17,571 bases of DNA, taken from NCBI GenBank assembly GCA_964429805.1, contig CAYSDH010000066.1, positions 1-17,571 on the forward strand, written 5' to 3'. The translations under genes and the position numbers were made by a program. This document shows positions 1 through 6,735 of this stretch, one piece after another. The notes under the pieces were generated by a model. It was not told the DNA's origin and ran no database searches. It saw only the letters and a program-made list of their open reading frames with translations. How positions within the stretch are numbered: position 1 is the stretch's first letter; every line of letters starts with the position of its first letter. Origin of the DNA: CAYSDH01 sp964429805. Lineage in GTDB: Bacteria > Bacteroidota > Bacteroidia > Flavobacteriales_D > JABDKJ01.

Positions 1-2
1 CT

Positions 3-1100
3 CTATGATACAATGTCAATGTAGTCAGTTCTCAGATGTTCCCAAGTATATGACTTGTCAAAGTACGCCCTGTTGGCTTTCCCTTTTTCTAATACATATT
101 GAGGCACATCTGAGATGTGGGTTAGATGTTTTTTCAGACTCCCCTTTGCAGTCATGTCTATGCACTGACTCTGGTCGTTGCTGACCCAACGTGAGTGCGC
201 TGTGTCATGCAGTATGAGCGGTATGGCCGCATACATGGCCTCGATGATAGAGATGCCAAAAGGCTCGTCAAGTGCTGGAAGCAGAAAGAAGTCACAGCGG
301 GTGTAAATCTCTTCCATCAAGTAATGTGGTACGTATAAATGCTTTACTCGATTAGGAAAATCGGCCTCTAATTTTCTAAAAGTAGCCGCAGGACATTCAC
401 CGCAGATGAGCAAGGCCCAAGAGCTGTCGAGCTCTTTAATCTCTTCCCAGATATAGCTGAAGTTTTTCTCGGGTCTTTCTGTTGAGCCAACGAAGAACAA
501 GACCTTTCTGTCTGCTTTAAATTCTTCTACGCTGCGTAAGACTTCCTTCTCTTGAGCATTTAGCTCAATGGCCTGCCGCTCATAAAAGTGAGGAATGAGC
601 TTCATCTTTTTGCCTTGATTAGCTGCTTGCTCGCTCAGCTCAGCGTAGTTCTTTTTATTAATCTCTTGCAGTGAGTCTGCATACTTTAATCTCGTTGGCC
701 TAGAGATGACAAAGCCCTCGCAGTAGACTATTCTGTATTTCAGATTGAACCAGCTCTTTAACTTGCCCATGCCTACTAAGTGCACATACTCTTGGGTATA
801 AACGGCATCATAGCGGCCTTTTTTTGAGAGTAGATGAAGACCTAATCTGACCATGAAGAAGACCTGCTCCCAGTAGATGTTATATCCTCTGATTTTGCCG
901 AGAAATCGGTTTACCAAAGAGTCTCGTTTTAAGACGGAAAGTTTGACATGATTTGCTTGTCGCGGTCCAGACCCTTTAATTAGAAACACATCTAGGTTGG
1001 GCTCAAGAGAAAGTTTATCAAAAAGCATAGACGCGTGCGCCTCCACACCTCGCTTGCAATGCTCCATGCCAAAAGCCACTATGGCGATTCGCTCAGTCAT
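3..1100 (-). CDS. Glycosyltransferase family 4-like protein
   Basis: A 365-residue GT-B-fold sugar transferase, probably cytoplasmic or membrane-associated, moving a sugar from a nucleotide donor to a surface glycan or lipid-linked intermediate. The C-terminal half carries the nucleotide-sugar site: FFVGSTERPEKNF (about 202-214), then the GT4 EX7E-type motif EPFGISIIEAM (279-289). The N-terminus has the Rossmann start RIAIVAFGMEHCKRGVE (4-20), where family members usually have a GGxE acceptor loop. An in-frame ATG at 1178 exists, but the family-like N-terminus starts at 1100. That ATG overlaps the stop of the upstream glycosyltransferase gene by 8 nt (1093-1100), which implies translational coupling. 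The TAG stop is at 3-5, so the gene is complete. Donor and acceptor cannot be read from sequence. Family assignment is firm; the role in surface polysaccharide synthesis is inferred from neighbours. Confidence 0.88.
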   Translation of the reverse strand: MTERIAIVAFGMEHCKRGVEAHASMLFDKLSLEPNLDVFLIKGSGPRQANHVKLSVLKRDSLVNRFLGKIRGYNIYWEQVFFMVRLGLHLLSKKGRYDAVYTQEYVHLVGMGKLKSWFNLKYRIVYCEGFVISRPTRLKYADSLQEINKKNYAELSEQAANQGKKMKLIPHFYERQAIELNAQEKEVLRSVEEFKADRKVLFFVGSTERPEKNFSYIWEEIKELDSSWALLICGECPAATFRKLEADFPNRVKHLYVPHYLMEEIYTRCDFFLLPALDEPFGISIIEAMYAAIPLILHDTAHSRWVSNDQSQCIDMTAKGSLKKHLTHISDVPQYVLEKGKANRAYFDKSYTWEHLRTDYIDIVS

Positions 1101-2256
1101 TATAATGGCCTCCGTGTATGGTCTGGAGGTTTCGGTATTTGGTCTTGTTATAGACTGAGGCACGCTGAAAATAGTCATCGGCCAAGGCCTTGTTTTTCAA
1201 TCGCTGTTCATCAGAAGTTTTAGTTAAAGCCAATATTCGCTCGTTGTCATTCTTGTTTTTATACACTAATCCACAGCCTTTTTGCTGCACAAATTCAGAC
1301 AAGTCGCCCACAGCGGGCGAGATAATTACTTGAGCCCCATTTGCCAGATATTCTGCAAACTTACTTGGTGAGGCCACTTGATTAGTCACCGCTTTTTTGC
1401 GCAACAGAATAGTGTAGTCTGAAATACTCACATACTCTTTCACCTCTTTGACGCCCACTGACTTTAAGATGACCTGTTCATTATTCTGCAAGAAGCGGTG
1501 CTTCTCCAGCTTAGAAATGTCTTTACTCAGAATGACTACAGTGTTGGTCTTATCACTGAGTATGACTTTAAGCAGATCTAAGAATGACTTGGGAAAATTC
1601 CATACTCCTAGTGAGCCCGCGTAGCAAAATATCTTCCCTTCCTTTCCTTTCAGAAGCCTTGTTTTCAGATCTTGTCTGGTCTCGGCCACTTCGTGCTCCA
1701 CGTTGTAGCAACATGGAATTACAGAGAAAGTATGCTCCCAGTACTTGTGGTTGTCTTTGAAATAATCGACTAGTTGTTTTGATACACTAAACACCCAGTC
1801 GGCCTGTCTAAACGACTGCACCTCGCATCGTTTCATCTCTTCAATTTCAGCCTCCGAGGCATCAGAAAACTCTTTGAGTTCGACATACTGGCAACCACGC
1901 GCATCATAAAAGGAACGCCAGCCTTTTTCTTTGAGAGCGGCTGTAAGGTGCGAAGCAATGGGATTGCGCGTCATCACGCTTTTGCCTCCAAGGCCGGCAA
2001 CTAGGCGCGCATTAAAACGGCTATACCATTTGCGACCCTGCCACCTGTTGACTACAGGATATACCTTGACAGGCCTGCCATATCTGGAGAGTTTTTTCTT
2101 TTGAGACATGTACAGCCTCAGCGGCACAAAACTCACGAGGAGTGTGTCAATCTCAAGCTCTTTTTCTACGAAATCGCAAAAGCCAATCACTTGTGTCTCA
2201 AAGACTGGAGAGTCCATATCTCCGTATGTTAGGTAGACCAACTGTTCCCTACTCAT
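1093..2256 (-). CDS. Glycosyltransferase (GT-B fold, group 1/GT4-like)
   Basis: A 387-residue protein with two-domain GT-B layout. The N-terminal acceptor domain begins LVYLTYGDMDSP. A linker segment with DARGCQYVELKEF (118-130) follows. The C-terminal donor domain starts at CYAGSLGVWNFPKSF (211-225) and contains SPSKFAEYLANGAQVII (296-312), which occupies the place of the usual E-rich donor-binding motif (E302 is the conserved acid). There is no signal peptide or membrane segment. It is the first gene of a two-gene leftward operon and overlaps the next glycosyltransferase by 8 nt. A Bacteroidota-type promoter lies 19-50 nt upstream, inside the divergent DUF218 gene. The ATG at 2256 is chosen because it is the first in-frame ATG after that promoter. 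Substrate unknown; likely an exopolysaccharide, O-antigen or capsule step. Confidence 0.82.
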   Translation of the reverse strand: MSREQLVYLTYGDMDSPVFETQVIGFCDFVEKELEIDTLLVSFVPLRLYMSQKKKLSRYGRPVKVYPVVNRWQGRKWYSRFNARLVAGLGGKSVMTRNPIASHLTAALKEKGWRSFYDARGCQYVELKEFSDASEAEIEEMKRCEVQSFRQADWVFSVSKQLVDYFKDNHKYWEHTFSVIPCCYNVEHEVAETRQDLKTRLLKGKEGKIFCYAGSLGVWNFPKSFLDLLKVILSDKTNTVVILSKDISKLEKHRFLQNNEQVILKSVGVKEVKEYVSISDYTILLRKKAVTNQVASPSKFAEYLANGAQVIISPAVGDLSEFVQQKGCGLVYKNKNDNERILALTKTSDEQRLKNKALADDYFQRASVYNKTKYRNLQTIHGGHYND

Positions 2257-2274
2257 TCATCGCTTATCTTCGCC

Positions 2275-2306
2275 CAAAAGTACACCATGTTTTACGTGCT
2301 CTCCAA
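2275..2306 (-). promoter_or_regulatory. Putative Bacteroidota sigma-type promoter for the two-glycosyltransferase operon
   Basis: Read on the minus strand, TTG (2306-2304) is followed by a 21-nt spacer and TACTTTTG (2282-2275). This fits the known Bacteroidetes -33 TTG / -7 TAnnTTTG pattern. Transcription would start near 2270, giving a leader of about 14 nt before the ATG at 2256. The promoter overlaps the first codons of the divergent DUF218 gene, as only 30 bp separate the two start codons. Assigned by pattern only. Confidence 0.5.
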
Positions 2307-3048
2307 GCTTCTGGCCTTCCTGATACAGCCCGCCATGTGGATAATCTTCCTGATGATGGCTGCCTTGCTGACTCGGTCTCAATATAAAAGAAGGCGAAGA
2401 ATAGTGTTGGGCCTGTTGCTATTTGTGATTTTCGGCAACTCATTTTTGTTTAACTCGGTGATGAGAATGATGGAGCCAGCGCGTGACACCGTGTATACCG
2501 AAGGCTCGAAACACGCGTATGCGGTGGTCTTGGGTGGCTATGCAGATTATAATGAGCGCACTAATGATGTGGAGTTTTACAGGTCCATAGACAGACTTAC
2601 TGAGGCTATGGATTTATACAATAAAGGTGCGATTGAGAAAATCATACTCTCGAGCGGAGTGTGTGGTGAGGATAGGGAATTGACAGAAGCAGAAATTTCA
2701 AAGAAATTTTTAGTTGACAATGGCATTGACCAGCGTGCCGTGCACTGTGAAAATCACAGCTGGAATACGCATATGAATGCCCTTTATTCTGCTCAGCTAG
2801 TTGATAGTCTTGGACTTGGTAGAAAAGGCTTGTTAATCACTTCGGCCTATCACATGAAGCGGGCCATGGCATGCTACAAGAAAGAGGGATTTGAGCTAGA
2901 TCCATATCCGGCAGATTACTTTTCACACGGCAGCGAATACTCTGTTGAGTCTTACTTCTGGCCGAGTATGCACACGGTCATCATGTGGGATGTGCCGATT
3001 AAAGAGCTTGTCGGAAGAATGGTATACAGTCTAAAAGGCTATACCTGA
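2287..3048 (+). CDS. ElyC/SanA/YdcF family (DUF218) membrane protein
   Basis: A 253-residue envelope protein with two N-terminal hydrophobic segments (about 5-28 and 39-58) split by the basic stretch QYKRRRRIV. A DUF218 domain follows: YAVVLGGYADYN (78-89), IEKIILSSG (116-124), ENHSWNTHMNA (155-165) and LLITSAYHMKRAMACYKKEG (182-201). In this family (E. coli ElyC, SanA, YdcF) these segments form a Rossmann-like pocket. ElyC is linked to envelope and peptidoglycan or lipid-carrier homeostasis, but the enzymatic activity is not established. The layout with two transmembrane helices before the domain resembles ElyC more than the single-helix SanA. It is divergent from the glycosyltransferase operon, and its TGA stop abuts the stop of wecB with no intervening base. 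Family firm, exact role unknown. Confidence 0.85.
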   Translation: MFYVLSKLLAFLIQPAMWIIFLMMAALLTRSQYKRRRRIVLGLLLFVIFGNSFLFNSVMRMMEPARDTVYTEGSKHAYAVVLGGYADYNERTNDVEFYRSIDRLTEAMDLYNKGAIEKIILSSGVCGEDRELTEAEISKKFLVDNGIDQRAVHCENHSWNTHMNALYSAQLVDSLGLGRKGLLITSAYHMKRAMACYKKEGFELDPYPADYFSHGSEYSVESYFWPSMHTVIMWDVPIKELVGRMVYSLKGYT

Positions 3049-4143
3049 TTACAAAAGCTCGGACAAAATTGCCACGATGCGCTGTGTAGCCTGCCCATCC
3101 CAAAGAGGTGGTACTTGCCCTTTTTTATACTGACCACTTTCTATTTCAGCCAATTTAGACTTGATTAAATCAAGGTCAAAAGTGATCAGCTCATTGCTAC
3201 CGAGAGTCACGGTGCTCGGTCGTTCGGTGTTAGGTCTGAGAGTCAGGCAAGGTACTTGTCTAAATGTAGACTCTTCTTGGATACCACCGCTATCAGTCAG
3301 TATCAGTTTAGAATACTTGATGAGCTTTTGAAATGAGAAGTAGTCCATCGGTTCGGTAATAATCAAGCCTTTGATGGCTTTAAGACGATCATTCATCCCA
3401 AACTTTGTGACATTTTTAAGTGTGCGCGGGTGCATCGGGAAGACGAGTTTTCTCTTCTCAGTGATAAACTCCATGAGGTCAAAGAGCTTTGTTAGTTCAA
3501 CCTCATCATCTACAGTTGCTGGCCGGTGCATGGTCATGAGCACATAATCATTGGCGCTCACTCCTACTTCTTCCATAATGGAAGATGCCTCGATATTCTC
3601 TTCAAAAGCCACCATGGTATCTATCATGGTGTTACCTACAAAGTGAACTTTCTTGTCTGGCTGACCTTCTTTCTTTAGGTGATCAAGCCCGCTTTGCTCT
3701 GTGACAAAGTAGTAGTCCGTGATTTTATCTGTTAAGATGCGATTGATCTCTTCGGGCATAGTATGGTCGCCACTTCTCAATCCACTCTCAAGGTGCGCGA
3801 TGGGTAGCCCCATCTTGTTGGCCGTCAGCGCGGCAGCAAAGGTTGAGTTGACATCACCAACCACCATAATCAGGCTAGGCTCTACTTCTTTGCAGACACC
3901 CTCCAGAGAAATCATTGTGTTGGCCATCTGCTGATTAGGCGAAGCTGACGGAGTCTCTAAGAAATAGTCAGGAACCAAGCCAAACTGATCGAAAAACACA
4001 CCTGACATTTTCTTGTCATAATGCTGGCCTGTGTGCACTATTACGCAGTCTATATTATCATGCGCCTTGATGGCCTTTTTAAACTGAGTGACCTTTATGA
4101 AATTAGGTCTCGTCCCTACTACGATTATTATCTTCTTTGACAC
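3049..4143 (-). CDS. wecB: UDP-N-acetylglucosamine 2-epimerase (non-hydrolysing)
   Basis: A 364-residue cytoplasmic enzyme interconverting UDP-GlcNAc and UDP-ManNAc, the precursor of ManNAc-type sugars in surface polysaccharides. Family motifs run full length: VGTRPNFIK (9-17), HTGQHYD (37-43), GDVNSTFAAALTA (96-108), HLESGLRS (117-124), MPEEINRILTD (129-139), TMHRP (204-208), LTDSGGIQEES (282-292) and RPNTERPSTVTLGSNEL (303-319). Residues matching the E. coli WecB catalytic set are D97, E119, E131 and H206. Length is normal for the family. Translation appears to begin at a GTG at 4143-4141: the protein aligns from its first residues and an in-frame stop lies just upstream. The gene follows DUF1599 by 53 nt on the same strand, with no promoter seen between them, so co-transcription is likely. 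A sialic-acid NeuC-type hydrolysing epimerase is less likely given these motifs. Confidence 0.95.
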   Translation of the reverse strand: MSKKIIIVVGTRPNFIKVTQFKKAIKAHDNIDCVIVHTGQHYDKKMSGVFFDQFGLVPDYFLETPSASPNQQMANTMISLEGVCKEVEPSLIMVVGDVNSTFAAALTANKMGLPIAHLESGLRSGDHTMPEEINRILTDKITDYYFVTEQSGLDHLKKEGQPDKKVHFVGNTMIDTMVAFEENIEASSIMEEVGVSANDYVLMTMHRPATVDDEVELTKLFDLMEFITEKRKLVFPMHPRTLKNVTKFGMNDRLKAIKGLIITEPMDYFSFQKLIKYSKLILTDSGGIQEESTFRQVPCLTLRPNTERPSTVTLGSNELITFDLDLIKSKLAEIESGQYKKGQVPPLWDGQATQRIVAILSELL

Positions 4144-4196
4144 GTGTGCTATGCTTTATGGGTGCATGAATTTAAAAGGCAGTCTTGGTCTAGTTA

Positions 4197-4745
4197 TTAA
4201 GGCTGCTCACCTTCTTCAATTTTAATCAAGGCAAAAGCGGCATAATTGAGCATGTCCAAGTAATTGGCATCTATCCCTTCAGAAATAAGGGTTTTACCCT
4301 TGTTATCCTCAATTTGTTTTACTCGCAATATTTTCATCAAAATCAAATCACAAAGCGATGATACCCGCATGTCGCGCCAGGCCTCTCCGTAATCGTGATT
4401 CTTCTTTTTCATTAGCTCAAGTGCCTCTGTAGCTTTTTGGTTGTATCGCTCAAGCGCTTCGTCTGTGGCTAAATCTAGATTTTCTACTCCGCTCAAATCA
4501 AGCTGTATCAAGGCCATAACGGCATAATTGACGATGGCTACAAACTCGCCTTCGATACTCTCTCCTACTCTGCTTTCGCCAGTTTCTTGAATGGTACGAA
4601 TACGATTGCCCTTGATGAAAATCTGATCAGTCAGTGAGCTCGTTCTTAGCACACGCCACGCGGTGCCATAGTCCTTCGTTTTCTTGGTGAATATCTCCCT
4701 ACATTTGGCAAGGACGGACAGGTATTGTTCAACAGTATTTTCCAA
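4197..4745 (-). CDS. Tandem DUF1599-domain protein
   Basis: A 182-residue soluble protein made of two copies of the same ~80-residue helical domain. Copy 1 has FTKKTKDYGTAWRVLRTSSL (19-38) and ends IVNYAVMALIQL (about 91-102). Copy 2 has KKKNHDYGEAWRDMRVSSL (about 133-151) and ends LNYAAFALIKIEEG. This is the DUF1599 architecture common in Bacteroidota; the K-DYG-AW-R pattern is its signature. The biochemical function is not established. From memory, the gene commonly neighbours folP in Bacteroidota, as it does here but divergently. Only a TTG at 4745-4743 can serve as start: there is no in-frame ATG before the domain, and an in-frame TAG lies at 4763-4761. A weak promoter candidate, TTG-N18-TATCTTGG ending at 4772, lies inside folP. 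It probably heads a transcript that continues into wecB. Confidence 0.85.
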   Translation of the reverse strand: MENTVEQYLSVLAKCREIFTKKTKDYGTAWRVLRTSSLTDQIFIKGNRIRTIQETGESRVGESIEGEFVAIVNYAVMALIQLDLSGVENLDLATDEALERYNQKATEALELMKKKNHDYGEAWRDMRVSSLCDLILMKILRVKQIEDNKGKTLISEGIDANYLDMLNYAAFALIKIEEGEQP

Positions 4746-4763
4746 TGGTGAGAACCGATTCTA

Positions 4764-5639
4764 ATGGCAGGCCAAGATACATCATTTCATAGGACGACAA
4801 CACTGAATTGTAAAGGACGGATAGTCGACCTTCGGACTCCGCGCGTCATGGGTATTCTTAATATCACTCCAGACTCTTTTTATGATGGTGGCCATTATGT
4901 TGAGCCAAAAGCAGCCCTCGAAAAAGCCAATCAGATGCTTAAAGAAGGTGCCACATTTATTGATGTTGGCGGTGCATCGAGTCGTCCAGGAGCTGAGGCG
5001 GTGAGTGTGAAGGAAGAGATGTCTCGGGTTATTCCAGTCATTGAGGCCTTGGTTGACCGATTTCCAGATGTACTCATAAGCATTGACACCACTCAGAGTG
5101 CGGTGGCCAATGAGGCTGCAGAAGCTGGTGCTGTGCTGATTAACGACATCTCTGGAGGCACAGCCGATAAGGACATGATTGATGTGGTGGCATCGCTTGG
5201 CTTACCGTACATATGCATGCACATGCAGGGAAACCCAACAAGCATGCAGGACAATCCGACCTATGAGAATGTGGTGTATGACGTGACAAAATATTTCTCT
5301 GAGCGAATCAATACGCTCAAAAAAGCAGGTGTGGTTGACATCATTTTAGACCCCGGATTTGGATTTGGAAAGACCGTGGACCACAATTATGCCATGCTCC
5401 AGCATCTTGACCATTTTGGCATTTTGGGCAGACCCGTTCTCGCTGGACTGAGCCGCAAGTCTATGATTTATAAAGTGCTGAATGTCAGCGCATCAGAATC
5501 GTCCAACGGAAGCACAGCCTTACACATGTCTTGCCTCGAAAGAGGTGCGTCAATACTTCGTGTGCATGATGTGAAAGAGGCCATGGAATGTGTGTCTCTA
5601 TTTGAAAAAATGAAAGTCAATACGATGAATGAAGACTAA
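4764..5639 (+). CDS. folP: Dihydropteroate synthase
   Basis: A 291-residue cytoplasmic enzyme condensing p-aminobenzoate with 6-hydroxymethyl-dihydropterin pyrophosphate in folate synthesis; the sulfonamide target. TIM-barrel motifs are complete: VMGILNITPDSFYDGG (28-43), FIDVGGASSRPGA (65-77), LISIDTTQ (104-111), INDISGG (126-132), CMHMQGNPTSMQ (151-162), LDPGFGFGKT (195-204), LAGLSRKSMI (226-235) and ILRVHDVKEAM (264-274). The usual DxGGESTRP loop here reads DVGGASSRP. The ATG at 4764 gives a ten-residue extension compared with typical starts but is the only good ATG before the motif. It starts 18 bp from the divergent DUF1599 start, so any promoter must lie inside that gene; no clear one was seen. 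The last 11 nt overlap the next gene. Confidence 0.96.
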   Translation: MAGQDTSFHRTTTLNCKGRIVDLRTPRVMGILNITPDSFYDGGHYVEPKAALEKANQMLKEGATFIDVGGASSRPGAEAVSVKEEMSRVIPVIEALVDRFPDVLISIDTTQSAVANEAAEAGAVLINDISGGTADKDMIDVVASLGLPYICMHMQGNPTSMQDNPTYENVVYDVTKYFSERINTLKKAGVVDIILDPGFGFGKTVDHNYAMLQHLDHFGILGRPVLAGLSRKSMIYKVLNVSASESSNGSTALHMSCLERGASILRVHDVKEAMECVSLFEKMKVNTMNED

Positions 5640-6681
5640 GCGTCTACTCATCATCGAACCATTTTTTACTGGTTCTCATAAACAGTGGGCAGAAAATCTA
5701 GTGCGTGTCCATGACGGTGAAGCACGAGTTTTATCAATGAAGGGTCGGCATTGGAAATGGCGCATGCACGGTGCAGCGGTGCACTTGGCTGAGCAGTACC
5801 AAATCCTCGACTGGAAACCTGAACTCATCATCGCCTCTGATATGCTTGATATCTCTACGTTTTTGGGGCTAGTAGGAAGTGCTGTTGATGGTTGTCAGGT
5901 CCATGTCTATTTTCATGAAAACCAGCTGACCTACCCATGGTCACCTACTGATGCGGATAAGCGAATGAAGCGAGACAACCATTACGCATTTATCAATTAC
6001 ACAAGTGCACTTGCGGCAGACAAGGTGCTGTTTAACTCGCAGTATCATCTTGATTCATTTACAGGTGCTCTACCCGATTTTCTTGGACAGTTTCCCGACA
6101 ATCAAGGGCAGCATACCATCGCCCGCATACAGGAGAAGTCTGAGCTGAGCTACATGAAATTGAATCTTGAGCATCTGATAGACTTAAAGAAGGAGGAATC
6201 CGGGATACCGACCATTCTGTGGAATCATCGTTGGGAATATGATAAGAATCCAGAGCAGTTTTTTCGTGTCCTGATTGATCTACAGAACGAAGGCGTTGCT
6301 TTTAAACTGATAGTCACAGGGCGTTCGTATGCCCATAGTCCTAATATCTTTTCAAAGGCATATAAGCAATTGTCTGACAGAATAAGTCACTGGGGTTATT
6401 GTGAGTCAAAAGAGGAATACCATGCACTACTGGGCCAGGCAGACCTATTGCCCGTGTGCTCAAATCAAGATTTCTTTGGCATTAGCATTGTCGAAGCCAT
6501 AGCGGCTGGCGTGAGGCCCCTGCTTCCGCTAAGACTCGCTTATCCTGAGCTGATTAGTGGTGAGCAGTATTTCTATACGCCAGACGAAGACTTTAAAGAA
6601 CGATTAAGAACATTGCTTCGTGAACTAGAGCCTCTGCCCTATGCTGAGCGTGAGGAGATACACAGGCGATTTGGCGCATAA
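5629..6681 (+). CDS. tRNA-queuosine alpha-mannosyltransferase-like (GTDC1/DUF3524 family)
   Basis: A 350-residue GT-B protein of the family that includes vertebrate GTDC1 (QTMAN), which mannosylates queuosine in the anticodon of tRNA-Asp. Diagnostic segments: LLIIEPFFTGSHKQWAENL (6-24), LSMKGRHWKWRMHGAA (35-50), ASDMLDISTFLGL (69-81), YFHENQLTYPW (94-104), VLFNSQYHLDSF (133-144), ILWNHRWEYDKNPEQFF (196-212) and DFFGISIVEAIAAGVRPLLP (281-300). The N-terminal GSHKQW and HWKWRM segments are not found in ordinary polysaccharide GT4 enzymes. The gene overlaps folP by 11 nt (ATG at 5629), so it is translated with it. No queuosine biosynthesis gene is in the window, so the tRNA role is inferred from family alone. 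A terminator hairpin follows 4 nt after the stop. Alternative: an uncharacterised GT4 acting on another acceptor. Confidence 0.82.
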   Translation: MKTKRLLIIEPFFTGSHKQWAENLVRVHDGEARVLSMKGRHWKWRMHGAAVHLAEQYQILDWKPELIIASDMLDISTFLGLVGSAVDGCQVHVYFHENQLTYPWSPTDADKRMKRDNHYAFINYTSALAADKVLFNSQYHLDSFTGALPDFLGQFPDNQGQHTIARIQEKSELSYMKLNLEHLIDLKKEESGIPTILWNHRWEYDKNPEQFFRVLIDLQNEGVAFKLIVTGRSYAHSPNIFSKAYKQLSDRISHWGYCESKEEYHALLGQADLLPVCSNQDFFGISIVEAIAAGVRPLLPLRLAYPELISGEQYFYTPDEDFKERLRTLLRELEPLPYAEREEIHRRFGA

Positions 6682-6685
6682 AAAA

Positions 6686-6712
6686 AGCCCTTTCTGAAAA
6701 TCAGAAAGGGCT
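6686..6712 (-). terminator. Intrinsic terminator of the giant repeat gene
   Basis: A perfect 12-bp inverted repeat (AGCCCTTTCTGA, 6686-6697; its complement, 6701-6712) has a 3-nt AAA loop. On the minus strand the stem is followed by a run of seven T, which makes a strong terminator 24 nt after the stop of the giant repeat gene. Read on the plus strand it lies 4 nt after the queuosine-mannosyltransferase-like gene but has only a poor T tract, so two-way use is possible but weaker. Confidence 0.88.
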
Positions 6713-6735
6713 CGTTCTATTTAGTTCAGAATATT

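Noticed and set aside
1101..1178. N-terminal extension of the first glycosyltransferase from an ATG at 1178
   Set aside because: It would overlap the upstream gene by 86 nt and add 26 residues with no family resemblance. The ATG at 1100 gives the usual N-terminus.
3049..4143. Hydrolysing UDP-GlcNAc 2-epimerase (NeuC, sialic acid type)
   Set aside because: The motifs around GTRPNFIK, HLESGLRSGD and TERP fit the non-hydrolysing WecB/MnaA group, and no sialic-acid synthase genes are in the window.
5629..6681. A third surface-polysaccharide glycosyltransferase
   Set aside because: The N-terminal segments match the GTDC1-like family, and the gene is coupled to folP rather than to the glycosyltransferase operon.
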